Below, piece after piece: positions 19,662-29,886 of a DNA stretch of 61,129 bases; the first letter of the stretch is position 1; each line of letters opens with the position of its first letter. The stretch covers positions 1 through 61,129 of the forward strand of contig JADGJG010000046.1 of NCBI GenBank assembly GCA_027596195.1. The letters run 5' to 3'. This stretch comes from Podochytrium sp. JEL0797 (lineage: Eukaryota; Chytridiomycota; Chytridiomycetes; Chytridiales; Chytriomycetaceae). Below the pieces are notes generated by a model. The model had not been told where the DNA came from, searched no databases, and saw only the letters and a list, made by a program, of their open reading frames with translations. The position numbers and the translations under genes are program-made.

Positions 19662-21566
19662 TTATTGATGCTTTTTTACAACTCGATAATGATTCCATAA
19701 CTGCGTGACCAACTCGGCCGTGTCCAATAAACTCACCGCGTCCTTATCCTGACCCATCGCCTTTGCCGTCTCCAAACAGTTCTGAAACGTGCTCCACGAG
19801 TCCTTTCCTTCCACCAACGCAGCAGCACCTCCCTCGATTCCTTTTAACAATGAACTCACGCGTTGCTGTTGCGAAACGGGTCGCGACGCATTTTTGGCAG
19901 TCAATGGCTTTTTCGTCACACTCGGCAACACTGTGGCGGTTGCAGTGGTTGATTTTTTGGGTATTTTTGACTTTCCCGACGACTTTGGAGGTACCACAGC
20001 GGGTGTGCGTATCCGTTCGTGATGTGGAGTGACGGGTTTTCGCGGAGTTCCATGTGTTACTCGATTTCGGATTGCCTTTCGCGAGCGGTGAATGTATTTC
20101 GCGAGGATATCCGGTAGAGACTTGGCTCTCGAGGAGGCTTTATTCGATTTCTCCTGTGCTGAAGGGGTTGGTGCGGGCGGCAGAGGCTCTTTTCCATTTT
20201 GTTGTCGCTTGTTCCCTTTGTTAGATGGCGGAGTAACGATTCGGGCTTTGACTGGAACGGTTTGTGGGCGCCGAGGGCTGGCTTGAAGAGGCAGTGGCTG
20301 GAGGTGGACCGTGGTTGACCGAGTAGAATACGACACGCGTCCACGAGGTGCTGCACCCCCTTCTAAACCATTATTGGCTAATTCTCTGGAAGAGTTGCTG
20401 CGCAGGAAAATATCTTTCTTGTCGGCTTGAGAGTCGTGAACTTTTGATGCAGCCGAGGGTGCTCGAATGGGTGACTTGGAGCGCGTCGCGCTTCGCGGTG
20501 GTTTGCCCATTCCCGTGATCCGATCATCCGGTTTGGACGACAAATACGCTCGATAATGTTCCTTTGCAACTGCCGTTTCAGGGCGGGCTTTCGACTCTTC
20601 CCCCCTCGCAGCAAGATACGCGCGGTAAAAGTCTTTTGCAATTGCTGTTTCTGGTCGCTGCTGAAATCTCCGGGGGCTTTTGGCGCGTTTGAGAATGTAA
20701 TCTTCCATCATCACGACCGGAGTCTCGACAAAATCAAGGTTATCTAAGTCTTCAGGTGGTTTGAATCCTTGGGTCTCGTTTTCGCGTTCCGCCATAAACT
20801 TTTGCAAGCTGGATCTTTCTGCTGGCAAATCTGGTAGATATTTCCCCTCTGCCGCACGCGATGCCAAAAAAGCGCGATAGTTATCTCGTCCAATAGCTGT
20901 CATCGGGCGTTCAGGACTGTTGAAGACGTATTTGCACACAACCACTTCCTTTTCGGGCTCAAGCATTGCAGCCAAAGGCTGCTTCCGACAAGACAGTTTT
21001 CGCCTTTGAGGACTGGATGGGACTTTGGGCGGCAACGTTTCTCCCACCAATTGATTCCTCTCGAACGGGTTGCCTGTTTGAACGCACACGACTCCTGGAG
21101 ACGCGATGCCGTTGTCGCCAAATATGGCTGTGCCGCCTGTTTTCGAGAGGACTTCGCTGAGCACTCCGCGACCGCTTTCAGCCCATGGAGCGACCGGTAA
21201 CGTTGCGCAGAAGGCCCAGGAATCAAGAAAGTGGCTTGCAGTAATTACTGTGGGGCTGTCGTTCACATTTCGGATTTTGGCGGGCGGCGGGGACGCCCTG
21301 CGTCGTACACGCGTTGCAGCTGGTTCCGTAGACACACTTTGTTTACTGCTGATAGTGCTGTCTCGTCTCGTGATTATTGGTTTCACGGTATAAAGAGAAG
21401 CATCCTGCACGGTCTGTTTGGGGTCGAGGCAGCTACGCGTTACGGATAGGCCCATTTTGAGACCATCGCTGCGTACTGATTCTGTGCGAGACGCTTTCCA
21501 CGGTGAAACACCAGCTGTGGCTGCATGTAGCATTTCGGCTGGGGTCGGCTGTCGAAGCGTTGTCAT
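19662..21566 (-). CDS. Basic low-complexity protein with RPxTA...YRA(F/Y)L repeats
   Basis: This single open frame encodes about 634 residues from MTTLRQPTPAEML (an upstream ATG at 21629 is also in frame). It is rich in K, R, P, S and T. Three copies of an approximately 25-residue unit stand out: RPMTAIGRDNYRAFLASRAA, RPETAIAKDFYRAYLAARGE and RPETAVAKEHYRAYLSSKPD. The rest looks disordered, with many SP and RxxS sites. It is divergent from the MYND gene and 159 bp from its start. I do not recognise a family. The repeat could be a peptide motif binding a partner such as a cytoskeletal protein, but this is a guess. Confidence 0.65.
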   Translation of the reverse strand: MTTLRQPTPAEMLHAATAGVSPWKASRTESVRSDGLKMGLSVTRSCLDPKQTVQDASLYTVKPIITRRDSTISSKQSVSTEPAATRVRRRASPPPAKIRNVNDSPTVITASHFLDSWAFCATLPVAPWAESGRGVLSEVLSKTGGTAIFGDNGIASPGVVCVQTGNPFERNQLVGETLPPKVPSSPQRRKLSCRKQPLAAMLEPEKEVVVCKYVFNSPERPMTAIGRDNYRAFLASRAAEGKYLPDLPAERSSLQKFMAERENETQGFKPPEDLDNLDFVETPVVMMEDYILKRAKSPRRFQQRPETAIAKDFYRAYLAARGEESKARPETAVAKEHYRAYLSSKPDDRITGMGKPPRSATRSKSPIRAPSAASKVHDSQADKKDIFLRSNSSRELANNGLEGGAAPRGRVSYSTRSTTVHLQPLPLQASPRRPQTVPVKARIVTPPSNKGNKRQQNGKEPLPPAPTPSAQEKSNKASSRAKSLPDILAKYIHRSRKAIRNRVTHGTPRKPVTPHHERIRTPAVVPPKSSGKSKIPKKSTTATATVLPSVTKKPLTAKNASRPVSQQQRVSSLLKGIEGGAAALVEGKDSWSTFQNCLETAKAMGQDKDAVSLLDTAELVTQLWNHYRVVKKHQ

Positions 21567-21725
21567 TTTCGAAGCGTCTGCTGTAAATCTTGTAAATCTT
21601 TCAACGATCCTACCATCAACATGCCTCAACTCATAACGGCCCCTGGAGAAAATAAATGCGCGTATGATTCCTATCCATCAAATTGTGCCTCTCACCCCCC
21701 TTTCTTTCTTACAAAGTTTTTAAAG

Positions 21726-22723
21726 ATGCCTCCAAGTATTATGACGGCGCGCGTTGCGGCAGCTCAACTCGAGCAAGCCGTCTGCGAATTCGAATCGTCT
21801 CCGCCCGGCCTTGGCCTCCCTAAAGAGACTGTCCTACACTTGCTTTATTTGAGCGCGGACTTTCTATCGGCCTCGAACTCGGCCGCTGTCAAGAGAACGG
21901 CCACCAACCCGGCCGAGCATCCGTACATCCGAGGCGCCGCGTTCACGATTCTCGGACGGCACGCAACAAAGGCCGTCATCACCGTCAAGCGCTCCGAGCA
22001 AGCCATTTCTGTGCTCGAATCCATGTCTCCCGCTGAGTTGGATGCGCAAGTCTGGTCCCTCCCGCAGCCCGGCGTCAGCCCCAAATCTATGTCGATGCGA
22101 GAGAATCTTTCTTCGCCTCACGGCTGGCTTGAACTCGCAAAAGATCAGATTCGCAGCAGGGGTAGGGGAGGCGACGGTGCTACGGCAGCCGTCCTCAAGC
22201 TATTTCCTTTCAACCCCGATCAGCCTCTAAGTTCTTATCTATTGAGGCGTGTGGTGCATGCATGCGTGGAAAGAGTCATCGGTACATCCTGCGAAAACTG
22301 TGAGGACACGATCGCACTCACCAGTCCGTCTACTATTGCTCGCGTGAATGTCAAACCCGCGATTGGAAGAATCGTCACAAGTTCATCTGCAGACCGTTGG
22401 AAGACTTGAGAATGGGAGACATCGTCAAACTCCATGGCCTACTCAAAAGCGCCCACTTGAGTGGGCACTACCGACAACTTGAGCAATATGACGAGAGCAA
22501 AGAGAGGTGGATTATGACGTGGATTGGCGGGTCAAACCCGATGCTAATCAAACCGGAGAATCTTACGCGTGTGTTGACTTGCGAAGAACTCATGAATAAA
22601 ATGTGTTGTTCATGCTGGATGCGAAAAAAGAGAAACATCCATTATTTTACAATTTGTTTGAGTGAGAGTATCACGGAGGCCATTGGCTTCTACTGGAAGT
22701 CGCTATCAAGCTTCGTCAGATAG
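21726..22723 (+). pseudogene. MYND zinc-finger gene with frame break
   Basis: The first frame starts MPPSIMTARVAAAQLEQAV and runs to a stop at 22409, with the finger beginning SCENCED at 22290. From 22328 a different frame carries the second half of the finger, VYYCSRECQTRDWKNRHKFIC, and continues into RMGDIVKLHGLL, ERWIMTWIG and LIKPENL. Together they make a MYND finger whose middle C-x2-C pair is absent and whose halves are one base out of phase. No convincing intron fits between them. It may be a real lesion or a small sequencing deletion. The PENL region resembles a short beta module often found in fungal and algal MYND or ankyrin proteins. Confidence 0.6.
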
Positions 22724-22849
22724 TTACTCGCCAATCAGTGTTTTCGATGCGGCGCGGGCGCAACCATACAGTTGGTTTAAAGGAAATAAGTATGCACCTG
22801 TGGGTTGTTTACGTTTGCATATTCGCGAATCATGTCCACAGGCGGCGGC

Positions 22850-23200
22850 TTTCACAAACCACACCTGTTTAAGTGCTCAATTTTTCGTGGAATTCTTCGT
22901 GTGAGTGAAGCGGGGGCTCGAACACAATGACGTCGCCGTTTGAGAAATGAACTACGCGAAATCGGGCGGGATAAACGGTCACGGGGTCCGGCTCATCCAA
23001 TTCATCCTCGTCGCGGAAATATTTCTACACTTTCCAGAGCCAGCTTTCGGTTGGTTCGGCCGCACTCGCACTTCCAGGGCTCGTTCCCGAGGATGAAACC
23101 CGCAGCGAAACAGGCAAGCCATGGTGTTTTGGTTGTAGCCGCGAATTGTGGTTTGAAATACTTGAGCGCCTTCATTTTTTTCTGGAACAATTGAACCACA
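22850..23200 (-). pseudogene. Family A relic
   Basis: The minus strand reads MKALKYFKPQFAATTKTPWL, ACFAAGFILGNE, then after a deletion and frame change PGSASAAEPTESWLWKV, a stop, and KYFRDEDELDEPDPV. It is closest to the copy at 25379-26365 (TESWLWKVYKYIRDEDELDE). The second half of the gene is lost. Bases 23,200-23,540 hold no recognisable gene. Confidence 0.7.
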
Positions 23201-23542
23201 ATTGAAAGACAAAAAGGGCATATATTTGGAACATTCGAATTCGTATCGCGCATTCTTCATGTCACCCCGCTGATATGTTGAACGATGACGGCGGAGGAGG
23301 CGGAGAAACAAACATTTAATTCCGGGGTTGGGAGATGAAATTGCACATTGTTGTTATGCAACAGTTGGCCAATTCGCATGGCGAACCAAAAAGCGACATC
23401 AGCAGATAGAGAATGCATGTGTCGTAAATTTTTGTTCTTCCTTCCAATTTACTGGCTTGCCTCACACTTTCCTTCACTGAGGCGCAGTGAAAGAATTCAA
23501 AATGTGGGAGGCTCAAGAAGAGAAAATGTAGACCTGATTTAT

Positions 23543-24490
23543 TCACCAAAAGCAGTACCAAGGCATGATTTTGGGGGGTGAAAGATAAATTCGCATAGGC
23601 CCATAGTGAGAGACAATTTTCAAAACCATCATACTGACAACAAGTGGCGCAATTCGTTGATTGTCCTTGAGCTCGACACACTCATGAACTCTCACTTGGT
23701 ACTCAATGCACATATCTTCCTTGCATGAAAGTGGGAAGATGTGGCAGTAGTTTCCTGTTTTGGTAACTGGAAGCTCGAGCGTTGTTGTAGCCATGACAAA
23801 TGTTGGGGTTTTTGCATTGGCTCCATGAGCAGCCTTCATGGTGACCTTGAGATCCATTGACTTTGGCATGCTCGCGAATTTGGCTTCAATGTTGTAGTAG
23901 TTGTTATATGGGTGCTTGTAGTCCATTGCGAAATTGTTCGCCGTTGACTCTTTCTCGCTGAAGTTGCACAGTTCGTTTCGGGTTCTTTCATTGAGGTTTA
24001 CGACGTCTGGCCATTCGAACGTGACAAAACGAGTATAGAGTGCCGCTTCCTTGGGTGCTAGGGTCCACAAGTGGTCATCATCACGCACCACATCTTTCAC
24101 AGTCGTGCTCAACTTTTCATGGTGTTCTTCGCGAGAGTGAAGTAGAGGCTCTGCAAGAGTGAATTGTCCGTTGGAGTCGTATACTTTACGAGTTCGGGTG
24201 GTTTTGGCGGTCGTTGCCGGATCACTTGTTGCGCCGATAGGTTTATAAATTTTGGAGAACCAGCGCTTGATTGGCTCAGTGGCGCTCGCGCTCCCAGGGT
24301 TTCCAGCAGTTGTAGGCCTAATGCCGAAAGTGGATGATTTGGAAATCAAATCGGGCTTGTCGGCCGCTTCGGCTGCCGCGGCCACGACAAGCCACTCATT
24401 CCCAAGGATGAAACCCGCAGCGAACGTTGCAAGCCACGGTGTTTTGGCGACAACCGCGAGGTGTGGTTTGAAATGCATGCTCACGTTCAT
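23543..24490 (-). CDS. Family A protein, intronless copy
   Basis: One open frame gives 315 residues from MNVSMHFKPHLAVVAKTPWL. The segment around the usual intron (INMK to EARIYS) is missing, so RPTTAGNPGSASATE is fused directly. The family core is complete: GQFTLAEPLLHSREEHHEKL, LWTLAPKE, RFVTFEWPDV, ELCNFSEKES, KVTMKAAHGANAKTPTFVMA, LELPVTKTGNYCHIFPLS and PWYCFW. Loss of the intron plus about 30 codons is shared in part by the neighbour at 25379, so both may stem from one event. Upstream, 24,500-24,960 contains no clear gene. Confidence 0.75.
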   Translation of the reverse strand: MNVSMHFKPHLAVVAKTPWLATFAAGFILGNEWLVVAAAAEAADKPDLISKSSTFGIRPTTAGNPGSASATEPIKRWFSKIYKPIGATSDPATTAKTTRTRKVYDSNGQFTLAEPLLHSREEHHEKLSTTVKDVVRDDDHLWTLAPKEAALYTRFVTFEWPDVVNLNERTRNELCNFSEKESTANNFAMDYKHPYNNYYNIEAKFASMPKSMDLKVTMKAAHGANAKTPTFVMATTTLELPVTKTGNYCHIFPLSCKEDMCIEYQVRVHECVELKDNQRIAPLVVSMMVLKIVSHYGPMRIYLSPPKIMPWYCFW

Positions 24491-24961
24491 TGTTTTTGGA
24501 ACAATTGAACGATGCCCATTTAGCCCAAACGAGGATATATTTGGAATATTCGAATTCTTTTCGTTTCTACTCCATTTTCTTCATCTACATCAGTATCAGC
24601 TTCTGTTGAAGAGAATTCCACGAAGGCTTGATTTCTTGCGGAACAAAATTCGATTTCCCCATACTCATTCCACAACATCTCGTTCCCCTTCCCACTAGAA
24701 TTTTTTCGTTCTGTCCGCAGGTTGTGTTCTTTTTAAAAATCCCCCTTGAGATTAAGGGAATCAAGGGAGGGAATCTGTCACTCCCATAAGAACTGCTTAT
24801 TGGCTGTTTATGTTCCTGATATGAATGATGCAATAACAGTTGTTACGTAACTGTGCTTGCGAGTTTTGTTTCATCGAGAAAGTCATTCATCAAAATCTAT
24901 TTTTAACTTTACAAGGAGAGTGACCATAACTCCCCAGACCCCCTTTGGGAAATGACAGGTT

Positions 24962-25382
24962 TTACACAACCTGCAACTCCTTTCTACAAACCAACGCGTA
25001 CTCCCTGAACGGAATAAACATTCTTGCAACAATCCACCAACTGTTTAACATCGCCATTGTCGTGGAAATCAAAAATGAGGCCAATATCACATGAATCATG
25101 ACGCATTTGGATGCATATTGAGCCCGGCATAATGCGCTTATAAAGTAAAAGTAGATGAATACGGACATTTTCTCTGAAATCGTATGTCGTACCGCTCCGA
25201 GCCGAAGCGACGATCAAAAAGATTACATCGGACGTGAAGGTGGTGTAACCCGAGACGTCCCACATGAACACAGGTAAACCAAGTTGGCAGTGAGTGGAGA
25301 TGCTGGACACGAGCACGACAATCAAGAGGATGGGGATATGTACGACAAAAAAAATATCTCCTTTATGGGTCCAATTTTTCAC
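24962..25382 (-). pseudogene. Relic of the four-helix membrane-protein gene
   Basis: The minus strand reads HIPILLIVVLVSSISTHCQL, FTSDVIFLIVAS and, in another frame, FLISTTMAMLNSWWIVARMF followed by IPFREYALVCRKEL. These match IPILFIAVLSDTISTHSQLG, FTSDVIFAIVD and FLISTAITLLYTWWIVARMF of the gene at 26568. Central parts are shifted and shortened. It sits between two family A copies in the same order as the intact pair, so a membrane gene plus family A unit was duplicated. Confidence 0.75.
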
Positions 25383-26365
25383 AACAGAAAGTGGCAGAGA
25401 TAGTAGATGAAATAGTAAATTAATGGCGTGCGTTCGGGAGTACGAAGAGAAACTTGATATTTTCCGTAGTGCGTGGCAATTTTGAGAACCGTCATGCTGA
25501 CGAGAAATGGAGCCGGCATCCGCTCGTCCTCGAGAACTTCACCCCTGTGGACTCTCAATTGGTACTGAATATAAATAGCTTCGGTGTCTGAAAGAGGGGA
25601 AATGTCGATGTTGCTGCGGGGGAAGGCATGGCCGTAGCTTCCTGATTTTCTGACTGGAAGCTCGAGCATTGTTGTGGCAACGATAAACGTTGGGGTTTTC
25701 GCTTTGGCTCCGTGAGCAGCCTTCATGGTGAGCTTGAGAGCCATCGTCTTTGGCATGCTCGCATATTTGGCTTCCATGGTGTAGGAATGGTTGTAGGGGT
25801 TCTTATAGTCCATTGAGAAACTGTTCTCTGTAAACTCAGTATCGCTAAAGTTACACAATTCGTCTCGGTTGTCTTCTCTGATGTTTAAGACGTCGGGCCA
25901 TTCGAACGTGACAAAGCGAGTATACTGGGCTTTTTCTTGGGGTGTCATGGTCCACAGTCGGCCGCTTTCACGAACCACATCTTTCACATCAGTGCTCAGT
26001 TTTTCGTGATATTTTTCGCTTGAGTGAAGAGGGGGCATGGAGACAAGGAATCGGCCGTTCGAGAAATGATATACATGAGATCGGGCGGGATGAACGATCA
26101 CAGGGTCCGGCTCATCCAATTCATCCTCGTCGCGGATATATTTGTAGACTTTCCAGAGCCAGCTCTCGGTTGGTTCGGCTGCACTCGCACTTCCAGGGGT
26201 TGTGTTGAGGGTGATAGCACCAATGGGGGGCGATTCTGCCGGTTCGGCTGCCGCGGCCAGGGCAAGCCACTCATTCCCAAGGATGAAACCCGCAGCGAGG
26301 TTGGCAAGCCACGGTGTTTTGCTGGTAACCGCGAGTTGTGGTTTGAAATACGTGAGCGCGTTCAT
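25379..26365 (-). CDS. Family A protein with divergent C-terminus
   Basis: The intact frame gives 328 residues from MNALTYFKPQLAVTSKTPWL, with the hydrophobic stretch AAGFILGNEWLALAAAA. Core text is present: LHSSEKYHEKLSTDVKDVV, LWTMTPQEKAQYTRFVTFEW, ELCNFSDTE, KLTMKAAHGAKAKTPTFIVA and MLELPVRKSGSYGHAFPRS. An insertion (NIDISPLSD) lies after the HAFP site, and the end is altered to a hydrophobic tail (LIYYFIYYLCHFLL). That tail could anchor the protein or reflect fusion to neighbouring sequence, since it overlaps the edge of the membrane-gene relic. Confidence 0.72.
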   Translation of the reverse strand: MNALTYFKPQLAVTSKTPWLANLAAGFILGNEWLALAAAAEPAESPPIGAITLNTTPGSASAAEPTESWLWKVYKYIRDEDELDEPDPVIVHPARSHVYHFSNGRFLVSMPPLHSSEKYHEKLSTDVKDVVRESGRLWTMTPQEKAQYTRFVTFEWPDVLNIREDNRDELCNFSDTEFTENSFSMDYKNPYNHSYTMEAKYASMPKTMALKLTMKAAHGAKAKTPTFIVATTMLELPVRKSGSYGHAFPRSNIDISPLSDTEAIYIQYQLRVHRGEVLEDERMPAPFLVSMTVLKIATHYGKYQVSLRTPERTPLIYYFIYYLCHFLL

Positions 26366-26567
26366 TTTTTTCTGGAACAATTGAACAATGCCCAAAAAGG
26401 GCGTCTATGTATCGCGCATTTTTCATTTCACCCCGCAACTTTATTGCTCTCCTTCTACTTAAAAACTATGGGCATGATGGATTATTTCTTGGGCTGTCGA
26501 AGCGAACACGAAGATTCAATCTTTTGATTCTTCTCACATAATATAATCTATTTTATCATGGATTAAA

Positions 26568-27560
26568 TCACGCGGTTTGCTTGCCAACCTCCACTTCCAC
26601 ATACGCAGGAGCATCCCCCACACCGCCACCCATCGCATTCCCTTCCAACACCCTTCTGACCGCCAACGCATACTCCCTGAATGGAATAAACATTCTCGCC
26701 ACAATCCACCATGTGTACAAAAGTGTGATTGCAGTCGAAATCAAAAATGAGGTCACCAGCACTTGAGAAATCACTCTTTCGTCGTACGTGACGGGGGTTC
26801 CGTTAACGACGCTCGGGAGGTCAATCTGGAACAGGATAAACCAAAACACGGCGGACCACACAATCTTTACTCCGGCGTTGGCGACGTAAAAGTAAATAAA
26901 CACGGACATGTACTCTGGAATCATGTGTCTCACGGCATTGAACCCAAGCGCGTTGAATCCAATCATGATGACGAGGTCCACGATCGCAAATATGACGTCT
27001 GATGTGAAAGTGGTTAACCCGAGTTGACTGTGCGTCGAGATGGTGTCCGAGAGCACGGCGATGAAGAGGATAGGGATGATGACGAGGTAGATGGTGATGT
27101 ATTTGGAGAGGGTGCGACCGAGGTAGGTGGGTTCGGAGGGCATGCCGGGTTGTTGGGCCGCGCCTTGCGGGAGGGGTTTGGCGTTACGGAGTTCTTGGAG
27201 GCTCTGTGTGGATTTCGATAGTAAGAAATGGCAATATTTGAGCAAAGAGAAAAGTGCAGAGTGGTCGTTGAAATTGGGGGGCCGCACGTGCCCCAATCAA
27301 AATCCACTCCAATCGCGATGCTAAACCCCCAACCCTGCAGTTCCAGCCTACGCACGAGAAAGTACCACATGGTCGAGATCAAGCCGCTCAAAAAGTGATT
27401 GATGGGTTCCGCGATGCAGGAAACCAACCGATGAGGCCGCCGAGCTTCCAACAGTCAAGAACCGCACAAGAGGCAAGAGAGGGGCACAATTGGGGAGACA
27501 GAAGCGGAAGAAGGGGGGGGGGGGGGTCACTCACGGGAAACGTGGGAAAGGGCATCGTCG
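26568..27560 (-). CDS. Four-helix membrane protein, unknown family
   Basis: The main exon (26568-27203) encodes SLQELRNAKPLPQGAAQQPG and then four hydrophobic helices: YITIYLVIIPILFIAVL, DVIFAIVDLVIMIGFNALGF, MSVFIYFYVANAGVKIVWSA through FWFILF, and VLVTSFLISTAITLLYTWWI. The tail is short and acidic. A 152-nt intron (27204-27355, donor GTGCGT) joins an upstream exon ending NHFLSGLISTMWYFL, itself hydrophobic. The first exon and start codon are not resolved; MPFPTFP near 27560 is a candidate but the phase does not fit simply. It lies upstream of a family A copy on the same strand and was duplicated with it. I do not recognise the family. Confidence 0.65.
27513..27526. repeat. Run of 14 G
   Basis: A G tract on the plus strand inside the putative first intron of the membrane-protein gene. 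Confidence 0.9.
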
Positions 27561-27772
27561 CGGGCGGGTTTTCAATTTTTTTTTGTTTCACTCCAAACCA
27601 ATTCGGGAGCGAACGCCAAGCGGATGCCACCTTGTCGTTTAATCTCCGCCACTCAAGGTGAAGAATGAAGCACGTTCTTTGTGTTAGATCCCGGACCCTC
27701 GGCAAAAGTTTCCCTTGAGTTTAACCGAGACGACCGCGAAAAGAAGCATCAATTCCAGCATCAACTCTGATT

Positions 27773-28129
27773 TTATTTCGGCCTGCGCGTCGGTTGATAC
27801 TGCGGAAGACTCTCACCCAGCTTGCCCAAACCAGCCCCCACCCCACCAACCTCCCTCGGATCCTCCCACGTCGCCGTCCGTGTTCCCAAGTTCATAAAAT
27901 ACACTTTCCCATCATGCTTGTTTCGCATCTCCCAGCCAGGTGGCAACGGCTCCTTGTTCCCATATGTGACAGTGAGGGGCAAGTTTCCCGGTTGAGCCGT
28001 AGTGTGTGGGTTCGTTCGGGGGTCAGTGAAGGTGACTTCGTGTGTGTAGAGGTTGATGAAGTAGGGTTTGCCGTCTCGGAATCGCATTTCCCAGCGCGGT
28101 GGGAGGGGTTGCTGGTTGTGCTTGTGCAT
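27773..28129 (-). CDS. Small protein with two WW domains
   Basis: The 118-residue frame starts MHKHNQQPLPPRWEMRFRDG. The first WW unit runs LPPRWEMRFRDGKPYFINLY to TFTDPR and has Phe in place of the second Trp. The second is canonical (LPPGWEMRNKHDGKVYFMNL to ATWEDPR). WW domains bind proline-rich peptides such as PPxY. The Rsp5 gene in this window also uses WW domains, but these two units are not closely alike. There is nothing else in the protein, so it may act as an adaptor. A longer 5' end cannot be excluded. Confidence 0.75.
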   Translation of the reverse strand: MHKHNQQPLPPRWEMRFRDGKPYFINLYTHEVTFTDPRTNPHTTAQPGNLPLTVTYGNKEPLPPGWEMRNKHDGKVYFMNLGTRTATWEDPREVGGVGAGLGKLGESLPQYQPTRRPK

Positions 28130-28350
28130 CCGAAAAGGATTTTGAGTAGATTTTGATTAAATGATGGCACGTGCGCATCGCTGGCAGCCGCCACGCCGTT
28201 TCACTTTATTTCTTTATACGCATTGCAAAGCCGAAAAAGAGAGAAAGCTATTTAATTCAAACAAAGATATAAAAGGAACGTCCGAAAAATAGAAAAAATA
28301 CATCAATAGACTCAGAAATCACAAACACAAAATCAAAACGGTTCCGACAT

Positions 28351-29558
28351 TTAAGAATCAAACAATCTCTGCATGTTTTGTAAGTACGTTAGAGACAGAG
28401 AGAGATGAGTCAATGAAAGAGGACCAGGTACCTGAAGACGAGCAGCCGCGGTTTCCAACCCAGCATCCGCGATTCCACTCGCAACAAAACTAGCACCACC
28501 ACCACTACCAACGCCACCACCATCGCTACTGCCGCGAGCACGCCCTCCAGCCGAAACGCTCGGTCTGTCACGCACAGCCGCGCTGCCACCCACCTTGTCT
28601 CCACGCGTCTCATTCGCCGTTGTGCGCTTACGACCGTTTCCAGCCTCGCGTTCTTTGGATCTCTGGTTCACCATCAAGGAATTTGGGGCACGGGCTGTCG
28701 CGTGATTTGGGTCGTTGGTACCAATGTGCTCGGATTCGATCAGGTTGGAGGTGAGTTTGGATTGGGCAGCTGGGCGTTGTGTGAGTGTGTCTGAGACAGG
28801 AGAGAGGGTGTGTATGTGCGCGTGTGGTGGATTTGTACAAGTTCGGACACGCAAAACACACCTTTGCACAGGTTGGTCAACGAAGCGAACGCGTCGAAAT
28901 CGGACACAAACTGAGATCCAACGGCCTTTGAATCTGTTTCGAACTTGTCGCTGAGTTCCTGGAATTGATTTGAGCGTTTGTTTGAAAGGCAGTGCATGAA
29001 ATGAAATCAACGCAAACAAGAAAACCTTCAGGCTGTGATGGACTCGTTGGATGTTTTCGAAAATGGTTTCGCGTTCTTTCAGCAGGCGATCGTGTTCGGT
29101 GTGGTGCTTTGCTGTGCAGGCGGCGCTGGGGAGAGTGTTAGTCAAGGGTGCGAAGAGCGAGGGGAAGGCACGCACACTGCGTTCTGGCGCGAAGCCAGGT
29201 ACTCGATGGCGAGTTGTTGGATGTCGTCTAGAACAAGAACATGTGAGCCAAGCACACTCGTAAACAACAAAGCACTTACGCTTCCTCTTGGCAAACGCCT
29301 CTCTGATCTTGTTCTGCTTTGCCAGTGTCTTCTTCTTGATGGTAGCTGATGTTTGAATAGGACATGTTTGAATAGGACGCGCACGCCAAAGCGAAACCAA
29401 ACAAAACACGACGCACCCTCGACCTCGCGCAAAAGACGGGCCATGCTTCCCGAGCCAGTGTCGCTGTCTTCGCTGTCGCTGCGGTGCTGCTTTGCGGCGC
29501 GGCCCATTTTGAAGTCTTTCGAAACCGCCGCCATTTTCTGCGTTTCTTTCTTTTCCAC
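28351..29558 (-). CDS. Nuclear-looking coiled-coil/basic protein, multi-exon
   Basis: A chain of exons fits on the minus strand: MEKKETQKMAAVSKDFKMGR through RSDSEDSDTGSGSMARLLRE; ATIKKKTLAKQNKIREAFAK; DDIQQLAIEYLASRQNA; CTAKHHTEHDRLLKERETIF; ELSDKFETDSKAVGSQFVSD; then a basic, Gly/Ser-rich part ending in NMQRLFDS. Introns have GT...AG ends with consensus donors in most cases. The middle is helical and heptad-like. The plan (acidic start, coiled coil, short closing LQ-x-M-x-x-LF-like end) faintly recalls the Cor1/SYCP3 group, but I would not assign it. Intron choice near 28,620-28,850 is uncertain. Confidence 0.5.
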
Positions 29559-29886
29559 CTAGAGATAATTATACCACATCATCACCACGTGCTGCTTGAA
29601 TAGCCAAGTATTCTAATCAATCATGCTCACAGCAGCACTCAAATGCTCATTCGCGATCGTGGACGCGTCTCCTCCCATTTATTGGTTTATATTATTTGTG
29701 GCAGACCGACGCGGTCAAACCACGGGTGGCGTGAGATGAGTTTGCAGCCTTAACGAGGCTGGAGCTGATGTTTTGTGACAACGAGACACCACGCACTCCT
29801 TGAGTATGTAACAACGGTAATGAGACACCCACTCTCAATCCGATTTATCGACACTTTCAAATTGTTTCAAAAACGACATCGTCAAA

